Assembly: GCA_914767715.1 (NCBI GenBank)
Contig: OU612071.1
Location: 3,100,001 to 3,164,000, forward strand
Direction: 5' to 3'
Origin: Membranipora membranacea
Lineage: Eukaryota > Bryozoa > Gymnolaemata > Cheilostomatida > Membraniporidae
Length of the DNA: 64,000 nucleotides
Part shown: positions 22,701-32,913 of the stretch, in pieces
Position numbering within the stretch: the first letter of the stretch is position 1
Layout: each line of letters starts with the position of its first letter
Translations under genes and position numbers: made by a program
The notes under the pieces: generated by a model
The model's database searches: none
What the model was told of the DNA's origin: nothing
Seen by the model: only the letters and a program-made list of their open reading frames with translations

Positions 22701-24171
22701 AGAATCTTCAACGGTTTGTTGCATTTGTTTGGTGTTCCATTTGAGTTCGATCTTGCTATCTAGCTCTTCGATGCGAGATTTTAGTTCATTCCTTATTGAG
22801 CGTAGCCTATCATAGAGCAGACCAACATTCTGATAAAAAGTCTCAGCACTGATGTTACAGTCTGTGTCAAGATACATCTGGAGCACATTCCAGGCTCTCT
22901 GGTTCCATGAATCATCAGGTGATGAACTGAATGTCACTGCAGCTGAGTTGTATAGAGTGAAAGCCTGTAACAATCAAATAATAGTCTCACATTATATCTA
23001 ACTGTGTAATCAGAGTTACTAAATTATTATTCAGAAACTTAGGAAGATATGTTTAGGATATCATGAGTATGATGCGTTTATGAAAACTGTTATCAAGTAC
23101 CTATTAAGGTTTAACATAGGGTGCAGTGATTCCTTAGTAATTCATCATCGTACCTGAAGTTAGTACCTATAGCCTACAGGATATTCATTTATTTTGAATA
23201 AACCGCTTACCTTGAGAGCATCTTGCCATTGTCGATGAATTACAAAATTGATCTCATAGAGCTCAGCTAGAGCATTCAGATGTGGCTTCTGGGACTCGAG
23301 ATCTTTAATGCCTCTCTGCATGTAAGATTTCTGAAATGACTTCTTTATCTTATCGCTCATCTTTAAATATTAGAGGTTAAAAATTTACTTTCAAACAATT
23401 ACTGTTAGCTGTTAACATTTAGAAAAGTGCAGTAAATATAAATGTACAGAGTAATGATTACCATTTTGTCATTGCATTGTGGAGAAGGGGGAGGGATAGG
23501 GGAAGAATCATGCTTACTGCTCTCAACAGAGGTGGTGATAGGTTCGCTACAAGAGCCTCTACTGCTGCTTTATGTTGTATGCAATGATAAGCTGTCATAC
23601 TTCTATTACATCTTGCAGAGATGAGCTGTAGCTGCTGATCTGGTGTTAGTTTATCTAATAGAGCCTTCACTGTGTCTGCGTGACCTCTATGTGATGCCAT
23701 GTATAAAGCTGTCCTACCACCCACATCCTTTATAGAGATGAGCTGCAGCTGCTGTTCTGGTGTTAGATTATCTAATAGAGCCTTCACTGTGTCTGTGTGA
23801 CCTTTGAGTGATACCCAGTGTAAAGCTGTCATACCGAAAATATCCTCTTTAATAGAAATGAGTTGCAGCTGCTGTTCTGGCGTCAGATTATCTAATAGAG
23901 CCTTCACTGTGTCTGTGCGTTCTCTCTGTGATGCCCTATGTAAAGCTGTGTCACCATACTTATCTTTTATAGAGATGAGCCTCAGCTGCTGATCTGAAGT
24001 CAGATTATCTAATAAAGCCTTCACTGTCTCTGTGTAACCTTCATGTGATGCCCAGTGTAACGCTGTACTACCATCATCTTCCTCTACTGATATGAGTTGA
24101 AGCTGCTGATCTGGCGTTAGATTATCTAATAGAGCCTTCACTGTGACAGAGTCCGAAATGTGCAGATCCAT
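19562..24171 (-). CDS. Paralogue 2: ankyrin / TPR / GlnD-like nucleotidyltransferase / TPR protein with possible C-terminal anchor
   Basis: Four-exon gene model: 24171-23518, 23360-23211, 22964-20174, 19722-19562. Introns are 157, 246 and 451 bp, with GTAAGC, GTAAGC and GTGGGT donors and AG acceptors; junction phases are 0, 0 and 1 and agree at every join. The inferred protein is 1251 residues: five ankyrin units, a helical/TPR-like linker, a nucleotidyltransferase core of the GlnD/DUF294 type, a long helical region, TPRs, and a last exon with one hydrophobic stretch. The known family transfers a nucleotidyl group using two or three carboxylates; the Gly-Ser loop and Asp-x-Glu pair are present (D401, E403). 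Ankyrin and TPR repeats are protein-interaction modules, so a regulated signalling enzyme is a reasonable inference, but the substrate is unknown. If the last intron is retained, the protein instead ends at 20079. Introns argue against bacterial contamination. Confidence 0.82.
20174..22964 (-). CDS. Exon 3 of paralogue 2: GlnD-like nucleotidyltransferase core and TPRs
   Basis: A 2791-nt exon starting at a TTACAG acceptor. About 120 residues in, GIGSLGRGEATPYSDIEYLF gives the signature of DNA polymerase beta-like nucleotidyltransferases of the GlnD N-terminal/DUF294 type: Gly-Ser, ten residues, then Asp-Ile-Glu (codons at 22566-22568 and 22560-22562). A coiled, Lys/Glu-rich helix precedes it (residues 60-100 of the exon). 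The next 300 residues are helical with no motif I can name. TPR-like helix pairs occur near residues 480-620 (LAHSHLKLKNYKQALGLYQQ, YRGMGKCNEGMGNLSEAIRM) and 825-930, separated by an acidic-proline linker (PEPEPEQ). The frame continues to a stop at 20079 if the last intron is not removed. Confidence 0.8.
23211..23360 (-). CDS. Exon 2 of paralogue 2: helical linker
   Basis: A 150-nt exon, phase 0 at both ends. It encodes 50 mostly polar helical residues (starting MSDKIKKSF, ending WQDALK) that run into AFTLYNSAAV of exon 3, giving a TPR-like helix pair. The ATG at 23360 follows an AG directly and is probably internal rather than a start. It is matched one-to-one by 523-374 in paralogue 1. Confidence 0.75.
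23518..24171 (-). CDS. Exon 1 of paralogue 2: five 39-residue ankyrin units
   Basis: Encodes 218 residues. Five units of about 39 residues each carry the helix pair (TALHWAS...GHTDTVKALL) plus an extended loop around NLTPDQQLQLIS. A sixth degenerate unit ends in AAVEALVANLSPP. Standard ankyrin repeats are 33 residues, so each unit has about six extra residues in the loop. The ATG at 24171 has an in-frame stop upstream. Compared with paralogue 1 the N-terminus lacks 11 residues between MDL-x-x-SDS and TVKALL. The reading frame stays open past the donor to 23458, which is intron. Confidence 0.8.
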
Positions 24172-24369
24172 TGCTTTGCCCAGTACGGTGGATGATTATG
24201 ATTATGTCTTCATCTGAATAATAATGACAATGGTGTAAATGAGTAACGATAAAATTTATCAGTGCTGTGATTTGGAGCTTCGTAGTAATTATTACATTTT
24301 TTGAAGTCATGGATCATTGTTATGCTTTGAGATAAAGCATGTTTGCATCTCACCTGATTACTTTAGAAT
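24172..24369. promoter_or_regulatory. 5' flank of paralogue 2
   Basis: About 200 bp between the start codon and a degraded retroelement. It must hold the 5' UTR or a 5' intron end of the gene. I see no definite core promoter motif. Confidence 0.25.
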
Positions 24370-26130
24370 TCACAGCAAATTAAATTTATCAGTGGCTAGG
24401 TCAGGTCAGGTGGATTACTTGCTACTGGATAACCATGAAAACCGGTACAACCTGTGTCATGGGTCAGCGACTAAACTGACCACCAAACCTTCGGGTTTGA
24501 CGGGTGGGACTGGACATCCTGAGGTCTGTGGTGGACCATGCCAGTCAGTGTGAGGTGACACGCACTCCCACAAGAGCAGGGTCAGTCACTTCAACAGATG
24601 AGGGGCACAGTCTGTCTAGGCCTGTCCTTGCCACTGTCCACCCCTCTTCCTGTGTGCGACTAGTCCGGTAAAAGCTAGTAGTACCTTAAACAACTTTGCA
24701 AGCAGTTTTCATGAAAACTCATGCTGGCTCGGATGTCGTCCGGAATAACAAGATCCGCGCTGACCTGTTCTCCCTCCGACAGTCAGCAAAAAGTATGCTA
24801 GGAGACAGAAGGAAGAAGAGAGATGTAGCTCTGAATGTAGCAGAATGGAATGTACGCACATTGATGGATAGATCTGCGTTGCAGCGACCAGGGAGACAGA
24901 CAGCACTTGTGGCCATGGAGATGGACAGATATGGAATAGATGTGAAAACAGGATTGCCAGGATATGATAGCTTGGAAGATCATGGGTATGGTTTCTTCTG
25001 GAGTGGTAGGTCAGCTGGATAGAGGAGAGAGGCAGGAGTTGGTTTTGCGCTCAGGAAAGAGCTAGCTGCGACCTTGAATGAAGACCCCGAACCTGTCAAT
25101 GATAGGATCATGACAATGAGTCTTCCTCTTCAGAAGAAACTATGCGCTACCTTCATTAGTGTATATGCCCCTACTTTGACCAACACCGAGGAGGTAAAGG
25201 AACAGTTCTACAGCGATCTGAGAGATACAATCAAGCGTGTTCCTGCTGCGATGACAGATTGATTTTGATCGGTGATTTCAATACAAGAATAGGCTCAGAC
25301 TCTGAGAAGTGGAAGGGAGTCCTCGGCAGTCAAGTGCAATGCAAACAGAGAGTTTCTTCTGGGTCTCTGCTCAGAGTACAGCCTTGTGATAACCAACACC
25401 ACCAAGGCACTGGCAATTGCTGGATTACATCATTGTCAGACAGAGAGATGTTGGTGAGGTGCTGGAAACTTGAGCTTTAAGGGAAGAAGATGGTGGCACA
25501 GATCATGTTATGCTCAGATCTAAAATGGTGATTAAAAGGAAGAAGCAGCACAAGAAGTCTGGTTCTAAAACATCACGAAAACTAGACACAGGAGCATTGA
25601 AAGACCAGAATAAGAGAGAGCAACTAAAAAGAGATATGGATGTCAAACTAGAACACTGGGATTCAACAGATGGTGATATGGAACAGAGATAGGAAGACTT
25701 GAAGGAAACTCAGTATTCAACTGTAAGTCAAGTGCTTTGGAAGCAGGGCCGAAATAATCAGGACTGGTTTGACGAGCACGATGTGTCATGGCGAAGTTGA
25801 ATGAGGAGAGAGACAAGGCGAGGCAAGCTTCCTTTCAGTGTAACACCAGATGAAAGAGAAAGACTCACAGGAATGCACAGAGCAGCCTTCAGAGGTATAC
25901 TAGAGAGATGAAGACTAGATGGTGGGAAGAAAAGGCTAGAGAGCTCCAGGATGAGGCGGACAGGAGGGACATGAAAGCATTCTACACAGGTTTGCTAGAA
26001 ACCTATGGCTCAAAACCACAAGGACTGGTTCAACTACTGGACCTTGGTGGAACGACAGTCCTCAGTTTATTAACCAGATTTAAATATGGCACAGTTTTGG
26101 TGGTGGTGGTGAAGTGAGTAAGAGGAATGA
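24370..26130 (+). mobile_element. Degraded non-LTR retrotransposon, endonuclease part
   Basis: Plus-strand frames, broken by stops and shifts, carry VAEWNVRTL (24832 on), FFWSGR, ISVYAPTL, then ILIGDFNTRIGSD (25261 on, catalytic Asp-Asn), followed downstream by a charged helical region and WWEEKARELQ...FYTGLLETYG. This is the usual order of an apurinic endonuclease and the linker that precedes the reverse transcriptase. The element is cut off near 26100 before any reverse transcriptase motif. The G/C-richer stretch at 24400-24660 looks like its 5' UTR. It is a different family from the copy at 5.5 kb. Confidence 0.65.
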
Positions 26131-26594
26131 GACTGAGATAGAAACAGTTTCCTCTATCCACCCACCAAACAATCTTAACCTATTGGTCAGGAGCACACCC
26201 ACTGTGGAATATATTAGAATTAACTTACTTCTTGGTCTTGGAGATTTAAAATTCAGAAGAGATTGTTGTTATTCCATTGAAAAAATAGGAAAAGCATGGA
26301 CACGCCAAGGGAAAACCACTGAGCTTGAAATTTGCTTTAGCAATAATAATGGATTATTTTCATAGAATTCAGTCAAATGTGCACTCGCCCCATCAAAATA
26401 CTGTAAACATGTGAATTTCAAGCTATGACCTTTGACTGACCTCGCCAAAATCTAGATAAAGCATAGATTTAATAATAAACCTAGACAGGACACTGTATGG
26501 AGCATTAGCATTGAGGCAGTGAAGTACTTAATTATGGTGACGCGACATCACTGGAGGGTGTAGAAACAGTGATTTTTACCCATAGCTATCATTG
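26131..26594. other. Non-coding interval
   Basis: No gene recognised between the degraded retroelement and the 190-bp tandem repeats. Confidence 0.3.
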
Positions 26595-27165
26595 ATTTAC
26601 CTGTCCTGGCTCTGGTTAAATGTTGATAACTCAATTGGCTTCGATCGGAAATTAAGTTTAAAAATTGCAATAGATTCAGAAGCTTCTGGTGATCACTTTG
26701 ATAGTCTGTTTAGCTTCAAAACTAAAATATTATCAAAAAAGCAAGCTATTGAAAACGGTGCGTAGACTTAACGCTATAATTTTTGTTGCAGTTTCAGTCC
26801 TGAATAAATGCTAATATCTCAAACAATTTTGATTGAATTTCAAGTTTAAAAACTGCAGTAGACTCAGCAGCTTCTGGTGATCATATTTTTGATAGTCTGT
26901 TTATCTTCATAGCTCAAATATTATCAAAAAAGCAAGCTATTGAAAACAGTGCGTAGACTCAAAGCTATAATTTTTTTTGCAGTTTCAGTCCTCAATAAAA
27001 TATGCTTATATCTCAAACAATTTTGATTGAATTTTGAGTTTGAAAATTGCTATCAATTCAGCCGCTTCTGGTGATCATTTTAATAGTCTGTTTAGCTTCG
27101 CGGCGCAAATATTATCAAAAAAGCAAGTTATTGAAATCGGTGCATAGACTCAAACCTATAACTCT
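26595..27165 (+). repeat. Tandem repeat, three units of about 188-194 bp
   Basis: GCTTCTGGTGATCA recurs at 26682, 26870 and 27064. Each time it is followed by TTTGATAGTCTGTTTA-like sequence, ATATTATCAAAAAAGCAAG and a CTATAATTTTT-like run, giving periods of 188 and 194 bp. Units are diverged by substitutions and small indels. It is non-coding and satellite-like. Confidence 0.8.
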
Positions 27166-27500
27166 TTTTGCAGTTTTCAAATTTTCAAAAAAACGGCCCA
27201 GCATGATTTATGAGTTCTCCAAGTCCCAAAACCTCTAAAAAATGAGTTAAGTCAACGAACTTAAGTTTTTGGGAAAAAACTTGAGTTTTCAAATTTTTCA
27301 AAAAAACGGCCCATCTTGATTTTTGAGTTCTCCAAGTCCCAAAACCTCTAAAAAATGAGTTAAGTCAACGAACTTAAGTATTTGGTAAATAACTTAATTT
27401 TTTGGGAAAAAACTTAAATTCGATGACTTAACTCCTTTTTTAGATGTTTTGGGACTTGGAGAACTCATAAATCATGCTGGGCCGTTTTGGGCCACGGGCC
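27166..27500. repeat. Direct and inverted repeat cluster
   Basis: A block containing AAAAAAACGGCCCA, GAGTTCTCCAAGTCCC and AATGAGTTAAGTCAACGAAC occurs twice in direct orientation (about 27180-27300 and 27297-27400). It then occurs once inverted (about 27405-27490, reading GGGACTTGGAGAACTC). The inverted copy can pair with either direct copy, so this is a foldback cluster. Confidence 0.75.
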
Positions 27501-27583
27501 GTTTTGGGCCTCGGGCCGTTTTAGGCCTTGGGCCGTTTTGGGCCTCGGGCCGTTTTGGGCCTTGGGCCGTTTTGGGACCGAAC
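27479..27583 (+). repeat. 17-bp GC-rich minisatellite
   Basis: Six near-identical 17-bp units of the form GGGCCGTTTTGGGCCTC lie next to the foldback cluster and begin with the same GGCC-GTTTT word found at its edge. The array is far more GC-rich than its surroundings. ORFs across it are artefacts of the period. Confidence 0.85.
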
Positions 27584-28304
27584 CTTTATGCTTCTTATTT
27601 TTGTCTGAAATTTACATTTTCAGTACCATATTGCAATAAAATAAAGCAAATCTCTTTTTCTTTGCAGTATTTGTTGTCTTGCATTATCCAATTCTGCCAT
27701 ATTATCTATTTTGGCAATGTATTCCTTGTATTCCCATGGGAATGGATGAGGATCAGCATAATAAATATGAGGTTTTCGTGGAGAGTTGTCTTTTCATGTC
27801 ATAAGAGAGGACAAATTATGATCAATTTTGGTGTAGTGCATGATAAAAAACACTATCGTTATTCAGGGAAGACTGGTTGCTATCTTGCCAAATGAGTGCA
27901 TCCTAAGAATATTAAATTGCATGTTCCAGATTCACAGACAGCTCAAAACTCAAAGTGCTGCTTTCGACCATCCACATATTTCCGCTGAGAATCTCATGGC
28001 CAGCACCTCATATAATGTGTCTTGTTTCTTGTATCATTTATTACGTTGTTTTATACATTGGTGAGCAGTTATTTGAACCCGATTAGTAAGATGGTAAGTG
28101 AATGATACTCGGTGAGCAAAGAATTTGATGCAACCATCAGCTAGTGCCACATATAGTATACTGGCTCACAAAATGCCAGCATCAACAGAGTACGGAAGAT
28201 AATATCCCTGAAAAACAGACTGAGCCATTGGTCTCCCTGCAGACAATGCTGTCTTCAATTTCTTCAGAGAAAATAGAGCAATCTTCAATTTTAAAATTCT
28301 AATC

Positions 28305-28543
28305 TTCTGGGGAGTCTTTCAATTAGAAGCATCCAAAATCGCAATCCGATCGCTCACTCACTGAGTGAGTGAGACCTGCTAGGGGTCTCGCTCTTAGATC
28401 GCTCACTCATTGATGGAACTATATACATTCTGAGCGAGCGATCTGACAATTTTTTCTAATTGAGACACCAAGAGAGCAATAATTTTGAGCGATGTGATAG
28501 TGATAATTTGCATCGCTCATTCTAATTGAAAGACCACCCAGAA
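28305..28543. mobile_element. 239-bp MITE with 23-bp terminal inverted repeats
   Basis: The left end TTCTGGGGAGTCTTTCAATT (28305 on) pairs with the right end (28521-28543, reading AATTGAAAGACCACCCAGAA at its end) with two mismatches in 23. The interior has clusters of GATCGCTCACTCA and GAGCGAGCGATC and a CTCACTCA-c-TGAGTGAG palindrome at 28353-28369. The related block at 4.9 kb has the flanking words but no insert. No transposase is encoded, so it would need a partner element. Confidence 0.75.
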
Positions 28544-28667
28544 TAACTTCTTCATATCAACTGGACTTGACATAAAACTGCTGTACCTAAAATGCCTGTG
28601 AGAACTGAGCCAGCAAGTTTAATAGTTAAGGAAGATGATCACTTTCCATAAAAAAACAATGCATCTG

Positions 28668-28725
28668 GTGGGGCTCGAACCCAGGATCCTGATATCCGAA
28701 ATCGGTAACACTGATGGGTTTTGAT
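28668..28725 (-). repeat. tRNA-like 3' half, SINE remnant
   Basis: Minus-strand GGTTCGAGCCC inside a T-arm-like CCTGG...CCACC context. Only the T-arm side is tRNA-like; the 5' half is not recognisable, so it is a remnant and not a tRNA gene. Confidence 0.4.
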
Positions 28726-29612
28726 TTGTTGTTGTGCGGAGTTGCCTGTTCAAACCAACAAGCTAAACCTTAGTAGATAACACCAAGTTGTTGGACTGAA
28801 ACCAGTCTACTTGAAATGGGGAAATGTTCTATTGATTTTTCATTAAATCTTTTCTCCAACTTTAAAACACTCAATCTTCAGTAAAATACGAGGGGAGCCC
28901 CAGCCATAGATTTCAAAATATTTGCCAAATCCAGTTAGTTCACTGGAGCATTGACCAATGACGTTAGGATGGACTGAACTGATAAGCAGGAAGTATCTTA
29001 TCGTATTCCATAAGCAGGTATAAGTTATCAACCTGAGGTAAAGGATAATGTTAAATACTACAGAGCACTCTTACCCTCAAGTCTTGAAAGTTAGATATGT
29101 AGGCTGGACGTCTCTTACTTTTACATCAGCTTGAGAAGCCAAGTCTCCTGCAAGTAATTCACAGCAGAGAATTTGTTTAAGTGTCAGCAGTATGATAAGC
29201 TATTTGGTCAAGCATGAATCAATGCACACAAAAGATTGTATTGATTTTTTTTGCTTGACCAGAGCTGTACAGTTAGTTTAAACTGCTCTTCTTTTGATAA
29301 TTGATTCAATTCACAAGCTACACAAATCCTTTGAACTTGGGTGGGGGGTTTTGTAGTCCACCCCTCTGATAGTATAAATATTGAATAGATAAGTGTGTAG
29401 AAATCGGGTCAATTCACATCCCTCACAACAACACAAACATTTTTTGTCTAATTGTTGCTAAGCTCGTTATGTTTGTTGTTCTACAGAGCATTAGTAACAG
29501 TATTGACTAATTGACATACTATATATAAGTTAGCCAAACTGAGTTATCGATTGCAATAAAATCTATCGCACTGTTATTTATCATTTGCATATCTTATTTG
29601 AACAGTGTATAG

Positions 29613-30290
29613 ACGATGATTATGACATGGAACTCCTCGCATCCCCTGTCCACAGCAATTCAAGGGTGTAAACGAGTGAGATAGAACATACAGTCGTACC
29701 ACTGCACAACACACAGGCCTTCAGCTAGAAACCATGAGATAAGCGCTGTTTTGAGGCCTTCTCTAGTACAACCCCTTCATGGCCGGCCCTAGCAGCATGA
29801 AGCCATCTCTGTGTGGTGATAAGAAACTCAATCAATCTTATCGATCCCTCAGTACATTCTCGTAGGTTTGACATAGTGTGTTTACGCTGTTGCGCAACCA
29901 GGGAGGCTGCCAACTCTTTATTGATTCAGTGCAACAATGTTCGCCCCATCACTCTCATGCTTATACTCTGTGCTGGGCTGACTGTGATCTCCTGTCTCGC
30001 TCTGCCTGCCTTTTTTGCGAAGGCCAAGCTTTTAATCCTATGTTTGTAATACCTCAAATCTAACTCAGACTCATTATGACTTTTCACTCTGCAGAGACAA
30101 CTTTAATTGGAGTATTAAAGGCATAATCCCGCTTAGCCTTCTACTCCAAACAGTTTGCTAATTATCACTTAATCCCCTCAATCTAATCCTTACAAGGATT
30201 ATAACAAAATGAATTAACTCCTGCAAACTCCACAAAACAAAGTGAGTGTGTTAAACCCCAGCTTACAAGCAATAGGATTACTTAGTTTTT
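29613..30290. other. Left edge of the 14-kb block, no gene recognised
   Basis: Probably the 3' end of the minus-strand retroelement remnant that follows. No coding motif is seen. Confidence 0.3.
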
Positions 30291-30294
30291 GTCA

Positions 30295-30905
30295 TCACAC
30301 AGTGCTGTTGACAAATCCATGCAGATGCGCTTTCTGCCTCTTGTACATGCTTTCTGTGGCTTGTTTGAGTTCTCTGCCTGAAAGCCCAACACTAGTCAGA
30401 AATTTGGTCGCTGATCTAGCCATGAATCCACGGCAGCCAACTTCCACTGCGAATAATTCGCAATTCCAACCTTTGTCTTTGCATTGTGTCACCAGATCTT
30501 CGTATCTTGTCAGTTTTCTCTCAATAGCGTTTGAGAGATTTTCTTTCCAAGACACCTTCAATTCCATCAGTATTAATGCTTTTTCTTTACCAGACAATTA
30601 AGTCCGGTTTATGGTTCGTGATCTCAATATGCTGTGGCATGTCGAACTGCTCCGTTAGGTCGCATCTCACCTGCCATTGTCCGCGCTTCATCAATCCCTT
30701 TTTGCTCGAAATCTTTTCACGCGTTTAACCACTAGCATTAGCATATTTAAACTTCTCTGTGACATATTTACACAACACTAATAGGACTTGATCATGCCTA
30801 TACGTGTATCTTCCCAGGCTCTGCGGGCGATTGGATAGTATATGTCGAAGTGTGCCCGCGGCCGAGCACTTGGCGCATTTCTAGCAACAGCTTGGCCTAT
30901 ATAAG
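30295..30905 (-). pseudogene. Retroelement C-terminal region with zinc-knuckle-like and PD-(D/E)xK-like motifs
   Basis: Read on the minus strand from about 30900, broken frames carry CAKCSAAGTLRHIL (Cys pair plus His), GRYTYRHDQVL, then HKPDLIVW, a stop, and LMELKVSW followed by RKLTRYEDL and VEVGCRGF (30597-30295). The spacing Pro-Asp...Glu-x-Lys fits the restriction-like endonuclease fold found at the C-terminus of some site-directed non-LTR elements. It is preceded in those elements by a Cys/His motif, as here. Two in-frame stops make it a fossil. The exact clade is not assigned. Confidence 0.55.
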
Positions 30906-32913
30906 AAATAAAAATATAGGTGAAAGTAGATAACTCCATAAATACCTATACATTTTGGAATATCAGCACATCAAACTTTAGGGAATTGTCTGTTCATTTA
31001 GATCTGAGAAGGCAACTTTTTCCTGCTAGGATCACTTAGAGGATTGTGAATTTTTAAACCCTGTTACGAACAAACAACTACGGCCGTCTGCCAAACCAAC
31101 ACTGTGTGATGTACCAAACCCACCAGGAAGAGTAGCAATCACGCGCAAACTTCCAAATATTCAAGTATTTCTCAACCTCATCCAAATATCTCCAAATTCA
31201 ATGATAGTTATCACTGTGTGATCGACGAAGTAAGTACAAGTGACTGCTCAACACCAGTTTGTGATGAAGCCTCAACGCTGACCGTAGCATAGCATAGAAA
31301 TTTTACAGACAAATAATCTGGCAAGTTCAAAAGCAACTGCAGAGAAATAACTGACTCTGACATTGGTAGCAGAAACTCTCCCAAATATTCAACTAGCACA
31401 CCACATATCATTGGCAGACACCGTCAGAATTAACTGCGAAGAATAGAACACAACAGACATATCCTTAACCTGTGTCATGTGTCCTTACTCCTTACTGGTG
31501 CGGATCTTACTATTAGTGCAAACAGCACACCCTCTTCACCATGTTTACCAGTGACACTGCAACTTAATTGGGTATTATCACAATCATCTCACACCCCAGT
31601 GCCTAAACATTTCCTCATGTTATTTTCCTGATACCAACTACAGCGAGAAGCGCCATGTCTGAGGCTAGAAAACTATCAATCAACTTACACAACTTCCTAA
31701 CATTGCTGTTTAATTTAAATCAGAGGTGAGGTTCAAATAATCAAAACATTACAACAAGGTTGAATTTTATATACATTTAATACTTTCAAAATGCCTTAAG
31801 GATACAATATCGTTTCATTTGCATTTAAAGCTCTCATAGTGCTTATTGGTGATATCCAGCCACCAGCACTGTTTACAACAGTTGTTCACAATAAAGCTAT
31901 TGGCGACCTCTTTACCGAAACACTCCTGCTTTTCGAAAGTCGCGATGATTGTAGTCTGAAAGAAAATCAATATTTTGATCAATAGGTTTTCAATCACAAT
32001 CGCCCGACATAGATTTTATTACAAATTGAAATGTCAGACACTCTGAAAGTACTCATCATAAATGAGCAAGTTTAGGATCAATAAAAACACACAAAAGGAT
32101 TTGAGGATGTGAGCTTTTAACTTTCTCCTAACCTTTTCATTTCAGGTGTGAGACAGTTATTTATGAATTGATAACAGACAGTTGACTCAACTCCTTGGTT
32201 GACTTCAGCATTACAGCAAGTGATTTCAGAGTGCAACAGCTCACAAGTGACTATTCTACTTCCAAGTTTAGAATTATTTTTGTTTGGAACAGCACCAACA
32301 GGTAGTCTACTCAAGTTAACCAACAATCATCTGTATCCAACTCTGTTCTGAGCCAGATGTATTGTTAGAATGAATGATCAATGATGAGAGAGCAGCCATC
32401 AATCAATGTGGATGGGCCAATCCAATAGAATAGTAATAAAAAAAATGCATCTATCACTATCAGGCTTCTTCTATTCTTGGTTTTAGGGAAGTCAACAACA
32501 TTCACTTAGGCTTTCATGTCTAGTTGACATGTTGTCATTGATGGAGTTTATTTCACATCTCTACCTACGAACTGGTGTATATGTGTTGTTTATTGGGTGG
32601 GGAGTTAAACAATAGGCCTATATAGTTTCTTTAAAATACTTGCTACATTGCTCAGATGTTGGTGTGTGTTTGCACGTACATTTGTCAACATGATGCATGT
32701 GGGATCGCTGTCAATACCTTAAAACAAAACACACAGGCCCCTATAACCTAATTTGTTTGTACATCAAAGCCCATGAATGTTGCCTGACGAATGTTGTTCG
32801 TTTGTTGGGGGCCTAAATGGAGACATTATTATTAAGATACCGATATTGCTCTTATATTGGCTATATTAGCTCATAGCTCACATCACTCTTACACCTTTTA
32901 TAGCTAAGAAACT
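30906..32913. other. Interval with two exon-like minus-strand frames, otherwise unrecognised
   Basis: At 31957-31818 (minus) an open frame follows a good acceptor (GATTTTCTTTCAG) and ends in TGA after a Cys-rich peptide (VNNCCKQCWW). At 32326-32117 (minus) another Cys-containing frame has a possible donor (AAAAG|GTTAGG). The two do not join in a consistent phase, so I cannot build a gene. No family is recognised. Confidence 0.25.

Larger units (their letters stand above)
28230..28900 (+). repeat. Interspersed repeat related to 4784-5205, carrying a MITE
   Basis: Same ordered words as at 4784-5205. Relative to that copy it contains the 239-bp element at 28305-28543, and a tRNA-like B-box (minus strand) at about 28672-28682. 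Confidence 0.55.
27650..29612. repeat. Segmental duplication, copy B (partner 16200-18240)
   Basis: Colinear with the 3' flank of paralogue 2, but carrying extra sequence at about 28230-28900 (the SINE-like block and MITE). Similarity ends at about 29612, where copy A continues into sequence found here only at 43640. The break marks one edge of a 14-kb block that separates the two halves. Confidence 0.65.

Noticed and set aside
20079-22973. The large minus-strand ORF as a single-exon bacterial-like gene or contamination
   Set aside because: It is preceded by a phase-matched exon and intron structure that is repeated in a paralogue, so it belongs to an animal genome.
20079-22973. Membership in the cGAS-like (Mab21) family
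   Set aside because: The motif spacing and surrounding sequence resemble GlnD/DUF294-type enzymes, and I see no Mab21-type helical lobe or zinc-binding insert.
26595-27583. CRISPR array
   Set aside because: Units are directly adjacent without unique spacers of constant length, no cas genes exist, and the genome is animal.
27449-27895. 148-codon ORF with Gly-Pro-Phe-Trp-Ala repeats
   Set aside because: The repeating peptide is produced by the 17-bp minisatellite, and the rest is the segmental duplication; there is no independent coding evidence.
30906-32326. C-terminal exons of the Harbinger transposase on the minus strand
   Set aside because: Neither cysteine-rich frame shows the second or third catalytic acid motif or a matching phase.
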